Positions 17,770 to 22,013 of a stretch of DNA of 22,013 nt are shown here, in pieces. Origin of the DNA: JBFXDI01 sp050181295 (GTDB taxonomy: Bacteria > Pseudomonadota > Alphaproteobacteria > Rhizobiales > Aestuariivirgaceae); the NCBI GenBank assembly GCA_050181295.1, contig JBFXDI010000065.1:1-22013 (forward strand), given 5' to 3'. A model generated the notes under the pieces. It did no database searches. It saw only the letters and a program-made list of their open reading frames with translations, and was not told the origin of the DNA. Position 1 is the stretch's first letter. Each line of letters begins with the position of its first letter. Both the position numbers and the translations under genes were made by a program.

Positions 17770-18722
17770 TTGCCGAAATATCCGGCCCGGACGGCCATGC
17801 CGATGAGGTTGACGATGATGCGGCCGGCGGTGATGGCGGAGATGCCGTTGAGGTCGCGCTTGGGCGTGATCTCGACGATGTCCATGCCGACGACCCGGCC
17901 CTTGCGCACCAGTCCATGGATGAGGGTGCGGATCTGCGGATAGGTGACGCCACCGGGCGCCGGGCCCGCCACGGCCGGCATGATGGTCGGGTCCATGCCG
18001 TCGGCATCGACGGTGAGGTAATACTGTCCACCATCCGGGATGCGCTCGAGCACCGCCTCCATGCCGACGCTCTGAAGCTCGATGTCGGGGATGAGCACCG
18101 CGCCCCATTTCTTCGCCGCCTCGAACTCCTCCGGCCTGGCGCTTCCCGCGGCGCGGAGCCCGATCTGGAAGATGCGGTCGAAGTGGCCCATCTCGGAGGC
18201 GCGCCTTATGGGGCTCGAAAGTCCCTCGCGCACGCCGTGCATGGTGTCGCGCCAGTCGATATGGGCATCGACCTGCACGAGCGTGATGGGGCCGCGGCCC
18301 TCATAGGCCCTGAAGACCGGGATCGGGATGCCGTGGTCGCCGCCGAGCACGATCGGCAGCGCGCCTGCCGCAAGGATCTTCCGGATCGCCAGTTCCGCGC
18401 GCTTGAGATGTGCCGTGAGGTCGGTTTGATCGCCGAGAACGTCGCCGCAGTCCACGACCTTGATCGGACGCCCGTCGAGGAGCGTGCCGCCGATGTCGAA
18501 GTCATGGCGTTCGAGGCCCCGGAGCGCCCGCTCGCAGTAGCGCCGGATATGGGTCGGCGCGTTGGTCTGGTCGTTGCTGACCTCGTCGACCGAATAGGCC
18601 GCGCCGTAGGGGATGCCGATGATCGCGATGTCGGCATCGAGGGCGTCGAGATCGAGGCAGATCGGAAAATCGTGAAAACTCTGGAACTCCCTCCGGGGAG
18701 CGCCTGTCAGCCGCTCGGTCAT
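17766..18722 (-). CDS. Agmatinase/arginase-family ureohydrolase
   Basis: This manganese enzyme hydrolyses a guanidino compound to urea and an amine; agmatine is the default guess, but guanidinobutyrate and related substrates are equally possible. It has 318 residues. The binuclear metal ligands are all visible: H130 (LGGDHG), D152, H154 and D156 (DAHIDW), D239 and D241 (VDADGMDP). The conserved GxxxGG-Y loop (GPAPGGVTY) follows. The start at 18722 is 13 nt after the peroxiredoxin stop, within a small palindrome CGGAT-A-ATCCG. It overlaps the SDR gene by 4 nt. I give no symbol because speB function is not shown. Confidence 0.9.
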   Translation of the reverse strand: MTERLTGAPRREFQSFHDFPICLDLDALDADIAIIGIPYGAAYSVDEVSNDQTNAPTHIRRYCERALRGLERHDFDIGGTLLDGRPIKVVDCGDVLGDQTDLTAHLKRAELAIRKILAAGALPIVLGGDHGIPIPVFRAYEGRGPITLVQVDAHIDWRDTMHGVREGLSSPIRRASEMGHFDRIFQIGLRAAGSARPEEFEAAKKWGAVLIPDIELQSVGMEAVLERIPDGGQYYLTVDADGMDPTIMPAVAGPAPGGVTYPQIRTLIHGLVRKGRVVGMDIVEITPKRDLNGISAITAGRIIVNLIGMAVRAGYFGK

Positions 18723-18735
18723 CGGATAATCCGTC

Positions 18736-19221
18736 CTAGAGCGCGGCGAGAATCTTCTCGACGCCGGACTCGACCGCCTGTCCGGCCTGCGGCTCGACGT
18801 TCAAGACCTTCACCACGCCGTCTTCCACGACCATCGCGTAGCGCTTGGAGCGGATGCCGAGGCCGCCGGCCGTGACGTCGAGTTCCATGCCGATGGCCTT
18901 GGTGAAATCGGCGCTCCCGTCGGCGAGAAACAGCACCTTCCCCTGCGCGCCCGACTGCTTCGCCCAGGCATCGAGCACGAACACGTCGTTGACCGACACG
19001 CAGGCGACGCGGTCGACGCCCTTGGACTTGATGGCGTCGGCCTGCTCGACGAAGCCCGGCAGATGCTTCAGGTGGCAGGTCGGCGTGAAGGCGCCCGGCA
19101 CCGCGATCAGCACCACCTTCTGGCCGCCGAAGATATCCTTGGTGGAGAGCTTCTGCGGGCCTTCCGCCGTCATGGTCGTGAAGCTCGCGTCGGGCAGCCG
19201 GTCGCCCACTTTGATGGTCAT
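18736..19221 (-). CDS. Prx5-type peroxiredoxin
   Basis: This thiol peroxidase reduces hydrogen peroxide and organic peroxides. It has 161 residues, the normal Prx5 length. The peroxidatic cysteine is C49 in PGAFTPTCHLKHLPGF, and C74 (RVACVSVND) is a possible second thiol. VNDVFVLDAWAK is also typical of the type. GAGG lies 8 nt before the ATG at 19221. It follows the DsbD-domain gene by 39 nt and precedes the ureohydrolase by 13 nt. In relatives a peroxiredoxin is often the gene after rnhA; here it is 10 kb away, beside thiol chemistry instead. Confidence 0.93.
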   Translation of the reverse strand: MTIKVGDRLPDASFTTMTAEGPQKLSTKDIFGGQKVVLIAVPGAFTPTCHLKHLPGFVEQADAIKSKGVDRVACVSVNDVFVLDAWAKQSGAQGKVLFLADGSADFTKAIGMELDVTAGGLGIRSKRYAMVVEDGVVKVLNVEPQAGQAVESGVEKILAAL

Positions 19222-19260
19222 CGAAAAAATCCTCGCGTCAGTGAGTTCGGGCGAAAAGGC

Positions 19261-20064
19261 TTACTCGACGCGCACCTGCCGCACAAGCCGGGCGCCCGGC
19301 GTGACGATGGTGAGGGTGAGCGTGCGGCCGGCGAGCGCCGCTCGGTCCTTCAGCCCGTCGATTAGGAGCGAGAAGCGCGCCTCGCTCTCCGCCGCAGGCG
19401 CGCGGAAGTAGGCGTCGTCGAAGCCCTCCACGAAGATGTCGACGCCGGCTTCCGCCTGCGCGCCTTCAAGCGTCACGACGAGGCGCGACTCCTTGCCCTC
19501 GCCCTCGAGGCGGGCATCGCGTACCTCGATCCCTTTTCCCTCCTCGGTGGGCACGAGCGTCGCCGCCTCGCGCACCAGAGCCGTTTCCGCGGCCGGGGCA
19601 GAGCCTCCGCCGAGCACCCGTGAGAGCTCTGCCTTGGCTGGAATGCAGATATCGTTGCAGACCGCGTAGTGAAGCGTCAGCGTGAGGTCGACGGGCTTTT
19701 CCGGGTCGGCGGGCGTCACGACGACCGGAAAGACCACCCGCTCCTTGTAGCCGATGGCCTCGCCGCCCGAATCCGTGAAGCGGTGCGGCGCGGGATAGGA
19801 GACCTCGGCCTTTGCCGCGTTGGCGGATTTCGACCAGTCGAACTCCGGCGGCACACCGGATTCGCCCGGCATCCGCCAGTAGGTCTTCCATCCGGGATCG
19901 AGCGTGATCTCGACGCCGGCGCGGAAGACCTCGCCCTGCCTGCCGCCGTCGAGCAGCCGCGCCGTGCTGTGGGCCTCCATCGCGGATGCGGGCGAGGGGA
20001 TCGCGGTCGCGGCCAGCGCTGCGAGAAGAAGGGTGCGGGTGACGGCGATCATGAGGGCTTCCAT
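19261..20064 (-). CDS. DsbD N-terminal-domain protein (periplasmic, no transmembrane part)
   Basis: This exported protein of the DsbD alpha-domain family probably passes reducing power or binds thiol partners in the periplasm. It has 267 residues from the ATG at 20064. An N-terminal signal peptide (hydrophobic run ending SPASA at about residue 28) precedes the mature chain. The family phrase GWKTYWRMPGESGVPPEFDW and the pair C-x3-C in HYAVCNDICIPAKAEL are clear. It lacks the membrane hub and thioredoxin domains of full DsbD. GGAG precedes the start by 6 nt; the ATG at 20052 is an alternative. It heads the minus-strand run with the peroxiredoxin. Confidence 0.87.
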   Translation of the reverse strand: MEALMIAVTRTLLLAALAATAIPSPASAMEAHSTARLLDGGRQGEVFRAGVEITLDPGWKTYWRMPGESGVPPEFDWSKSANAAKAEVSYPAPHRFTDSGGEAIGYKERVVFPVVVTPADPEKPVDLTLTLHYAVCNDICIPAKAELSRVLGGGSAPAAETALVREAATLVPTEEGKGIEVRDARLEGEGKESRLVVTLEGAQAEAGVDIFVEGFDDAYFRAPAAESEARFSLLIDGLKDRAALAGRTLTLTIVTPGARLVRQVRVE

Positions 20065-20081
20065 AGGTGCTCCGGGATGCA

Positions 20082-20106
20082 CGGCACGAATCACGTTTTC
20101 GTGCCG
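20082..20106. repeat. Perfect 9-bp inverted repeat in the divergent promoter region
   Basis: CGGCACGAA (20082-20090), 7-nt centre TCACGTT, TTCGTGCCG (20098-20106). All 9 pairs are exact. It lies between the divergent DsbD-domain gene (start 20064) and yqgE (start 20172). It could be an operator, or in the DsbD message a hairpin about 18 nt before the start codon. Confidence 0.65.
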
Positions 20107-20171
20107 GCCGCAACCGGGCGGGGAGGCCGCGGCTTGCGATTTTGGGCTTTTGGAGTACGCTTGGAGGCGCG

Positions 20172-20759
20172 ATGAACGATGCATCCTATCTCGACGGAAA
20201 GATGCTGATCGCCATGCCGAGCATCGGCGACCCGCGCTTCGAACGGACCGTCATCTATCTGTGCGCCCATTCCGCCCAGGGCGCCATGGGGCTCGTCGTC
20301 AACAAGACAGCCGGCAACCTGACCTTCCGCGAGCTCATGAAGCAGCTCGGTCTGATCCCCGAGGGCGAGCCGATCAGGCTTCCGGCGCGCGCGCGGGCCA
20401 TGCAGGTGCAGTTCGGCGGGCCGGTGGAGACAGGCAGGGGCTTCGTGCTCCACACCGCCGACTATTTCGCCGACGACAGCACGCTGCCGATCGACGAGGC
20501 CGTGGGCCTCACGGCCACGCTGGACGTGCTGCGCGCCATCGCAGCCGGCAAGGGGCCGCGCCTGTCGCTTCTGGCGCTCGGCTATGCCGGCTGGGGTCCG
20601 GGCCAGCTCGAGCGCGAGATCCAGATGAACGGCTGGCTTCACTGCGAGGCCGACGAGCTTCTGCTCTTCGACCGTGATCTCGAGGGCAAGTACGGTCAGG
20701 CGCTGCGCAAGATCGGCGTCGATCCCAGCATGCTCTCCTCGGTCGGAGGCCATGCTTAG
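20172..20759 (+). CDS. yqgE: YqgE/AlgH family protein (DUF179)
   Basis: This widespread protein is of unclear function; it is named AlgH in Pseudomonas, where it was linked to regulation. It has 195 residues. The family phrases are YLDGKMLIAMPSIGDPRFERTVIYLCAH and GAMGLVVNKTAGN, and later LLALGYAGWGPGQLEREIQMNGWL. The ATG at 20172 has GGAGG 4 nt before it; the longer upstream frame is not needed. It is divergent from the DsbD-domain gene and overlaps the DUF3429 gene by 8 nt at its end. Confidence 0.93.
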   Translation: MNDASYLDGKMLIAMPSIGDPRFERTVIYLCAHSAQGAMGLVVNKTAGNLTFRELMKQLGLIPEGEPIRLPARARAMQVQFGGPVETGRGFVLHTADYFADDSTLPIDEAVGLTATLDVLRAIAAGKGPRLSLLALGYAGWGPGQLEREIQMNGWLHCEADELLLFDRDLEGKYGQALRKIGVDPSMLSSVGGHA

Positions 20760-21240
20760 AGCCATGCTGCTCGACCTCGCCGACCATCGCCGCATTCCGC
20801 CCCGCGCATTGTTGCTGGCCGTCGCCGCCGCCGTGCCGTTCTGGGCACTGGCGCTTCTGAGCCTTGGGCTTACCTCCTCGGTGCGGCCGGGCCTCGCCGT
20901 CACTGCGGCGATCGCCTATGGCGCGCTGACGCTCGCCTTCATGGGGGGCGTGCGCTGCGGCCTGGCGATCGGTCCCTACGGCGCACGCCGGCAGGAGAAC
21001 GAACTGGCGCTGGCGGCGCTGGCACCTCTCGGCGGCTTCGTTGCAATTCTGCTGCCGCCCGCGCTCGGCGTCAGCCTCCTCATCGCGGCGCTGCTCCTGC
21101 AGGCGCTGTGGGACATGATGAGCGCCGAGACGGGGCGCCTGCCGCACTGGTTCTCCAGGCTGCGTCTCCTCCTGACGGCGGCAGCCGTGATCCCGCTCCT
21201 GGCCATCCTCGGCCGGCTGGTCCTGACCGCGCTCCGCTGA
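20752..21240 (+). CDS. DUF3429 family membrane protein
   Basis: This small multi-pass inner-membrane protein has unknown function. It has 162 residues with four or five hydrophobic segments, and the family phrase AYGALTLAFMGGVRCGLAIG in the middle is recognisable. It overlaps the end of yqgE by 8 nt if started at the ATG at 20752. An ATG at 20764 would give a 5-nt gap instead. The GGAGG at 20745-20749 is 2 nt from the first and 14 nt from the second, so the start is not settled. It converges with pdeM, 3 nt away. Confidence 0.8.
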   Translation: MLRAMLLDLADHRRIPPRALLLAVAAAVPFWALALLSLGLTSSVRPGLAVTAAIAYGALTLAFMGGVRCGLAIGPYGARRQENELALAALAPLGGFVAILLPPALGVSLLIAALLLQALWDMMSAETGRLPHWFSRLRLLLTAAAVIPLLAILGRLVLTALR

Positions 21241-21243
21241 ACG

Positions 21244-21942
21244 TCAGCCTCTGAGCACCCCGGATGGGAAGGCGTGGATGGCGGCGCGTCCGATCATCCA
21301 GGCGGTGAAAGGCCCGGGAAAGAGCGGCCGGAAGGCATCCGCCAGCACATTGAGCCCGCCCGTATAGGCACCGAAGGCCGGCATCACCAGCCGTTCGCCG
21401 TCGCCGGCGAAGCATTTGCGGGAGAGCCGCCGTCCGCGCTTCACCACGGCCGCGATCGGGTGCAGATGGCCCGCGATCTCGAGGCCGCCGCCACCCGGCA
21501 GATGCCGCAGTGTCAGGGGGCCGAGCGCCGCCTCCTGCGCGAGCGTTCCCGGCAGCTCGTCGGAAAGTTTTGGATCGTGATTGCCCGCGAGCCAGACGAT
21601 CTCGACCAGGGAAGCCAGCCGCTCGATCTGGACTCGGTCCTGGGCATCGAGCCGGCCGAACCCGTCGCGGTCATGGAAGCTGTCGCCGAGCGAGAAGAGC
21701 CGTTCCGGACGCCAGCGCGCCACGGCATCGCCGAGCGCGCCGAGGGTCGTGCGCGTGTCGTAGGGCGGAAGATGGATGCCGCGTCCGGCGCGGCTCGAGC
21801 CCTTCTCGAAATGGAGGTCCGCCACCATGAGCGCGCGATAGTCGGGCGCATAGAGGGCGCCGGTGATGTCGGGAACGAGCTCGAGCCCTGCGAGCGCGAT
21901 GCTGTCGCGCTTTGCGACCCCCCACCCCGACCGTTTCCGCAC
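21244..21942 (-). CDS. pdeM: Ligase-associated metallophosphoesterase PdeM
   Basis: This calcineurin-like phosphoesterase is of the type found with an ATP-dependent DNA ligase, a DEAD/H helicase and an exonuclease in the ligase-associated DNA damage response set. Motifs in order are DLHFEKG, LGDSFHD, GNHDP and GHLHP, which supply the two-metal site. I choose GTG at 21942 (232 residues). The frame continues upstream to near the window edge, but that part encodes only a palindromic repeat. GGGGAG of the repeat arm lies at a fitting distance from the GTG. Its usual partner genes would lie to the right, outside this window. Confidence 0.85.
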   Translation of the reverse strand: MRKRSGWGVAKRDSIALAGLELVPDITGALYAPDYRALMVADLHFEKGSSRAGRGIHLPPYDTRTTLGALGDAVARWRPERLFSLGDSFHDRDGFGRLDAQDRVQIERLASLVEIVWLAGNHDPKLSDELPGTLAQEAALGPLTLRHLPGGGGLEIAGHLHPIAAVVKRGRRLSRKCFAGDGERLVMPAFGAYTGGLNVLADAFRPLFPGPFTAWMIGRAAIHAFPSGVLRG

Positions 21943-21950
21943 GGTTGATT

Positions 21951-21995
21951 TCTCCCCTCCCCCTCGTGGGGAGGGGTGAGGGGAGGGGGGCCCGA
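21951..21995. repeat. GC-rich palindrome upstream of pdeM
   Basis: CCCCTCCCC (21954-21962), loop CTCGT, GGGGAGGGG (21968-21976) followed by TGAGGGGAGGG. The same 9-bp stem occurs at 15902-15924. It lies just upstream of the pdeM start, on whose strand it supplies a purine-rich arm. Confidence 0.75.
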
Positions 21996-22013
21996 GCCTC
22001 GGTCGCACCACCG

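Overview
This is a GC-rich window that reads as ordinary chromosomal DNA of an alphaproteobacterium, most likely of the Hyphomicrobiales (Rhizobiales) type. The evidence is an F0 ATP synthase operon separated from F1 and carrying both b and b' subunits (atpI-B-E-F'-F), a tandem glycine riboswitch in front of gcvT-gcvH-gcvP, CTTGAC-type -35 boxes, and dispersed palindromes of the kinds common in alphaproteobacterial intergenic DNA. I see no phage, transposase, plasmid or CRISPR signal. Genus and species cannot be named from the sequence alone.

Layout. 0-2 kb: a membrane family-2 glycosyltransferase whose reading frame runs straight through an oppositely oriented tRNA-Gly(CCC). 2.1-4.1 kb: two minus-strand genes, a membrane-anchored neutral zinc metallopeptidase and a ketopantoate-reductase family enzyme. 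4.3-7.0 kb: the F0 operon, with a candidate promoter whose -10 region lies inside a perfect inverted repeat. 7.0-9.8 kb (minus): ispH and rnhA (4-nt overlap), followed by an unrecognised multi-pass membrane protein. 10.2-10.8 kb: a PPOX-fold flavoprotein.

10.8-15.7 kb: the glycine cleavage operon. A candidate promoter is followed by two glycine aptamers, gcvT (apparently a TTG start), gcvH, an extragenic palindrome inside the operon, and a single-chain gcvP. Together GcvT, H and P (with an L protein encoded elsewhere) oxidise glycine to CO2, ammonia and methylene-tetrahydrofolate, and the riboswitch ties expression to glycine.

15.7-20.1 kb: a palindrome-rich spacer, then five tightly packed minus-strand genes. 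In transcription order they are a DsbD N-terminal-domain protein, a Prx5-type peroxiredoxin, an agmatinase/arginase-family ureohydrolase, an extended SDR and a DUF6282 amidohydrolase-like protein. The last three are coupled (4-nt overlap, then a 1-nt gap) and are the best candidate here for an uncharacterised pathway. 20.1-22.0 kb: divergent yqgE (AlgH family) and an overlapping DUF3429 membrane protein, converging on pdeM, a metallophosphoesterase of the ligase-associated DNA-repair set, at the right edge.

Most of the window is core metabolism. The unexplained signals are short ones: inverted repeats at the atp promoter and in the dsbD/yqgE divergent region, the riboswitch-to-TTG start arrangement, the tRNA/glycosyltransferase overlap, the ureohydrolase-SDR-DUF6282 cassette, and a palindrome whose arm seems to supply the pdeM ribosome binding site.
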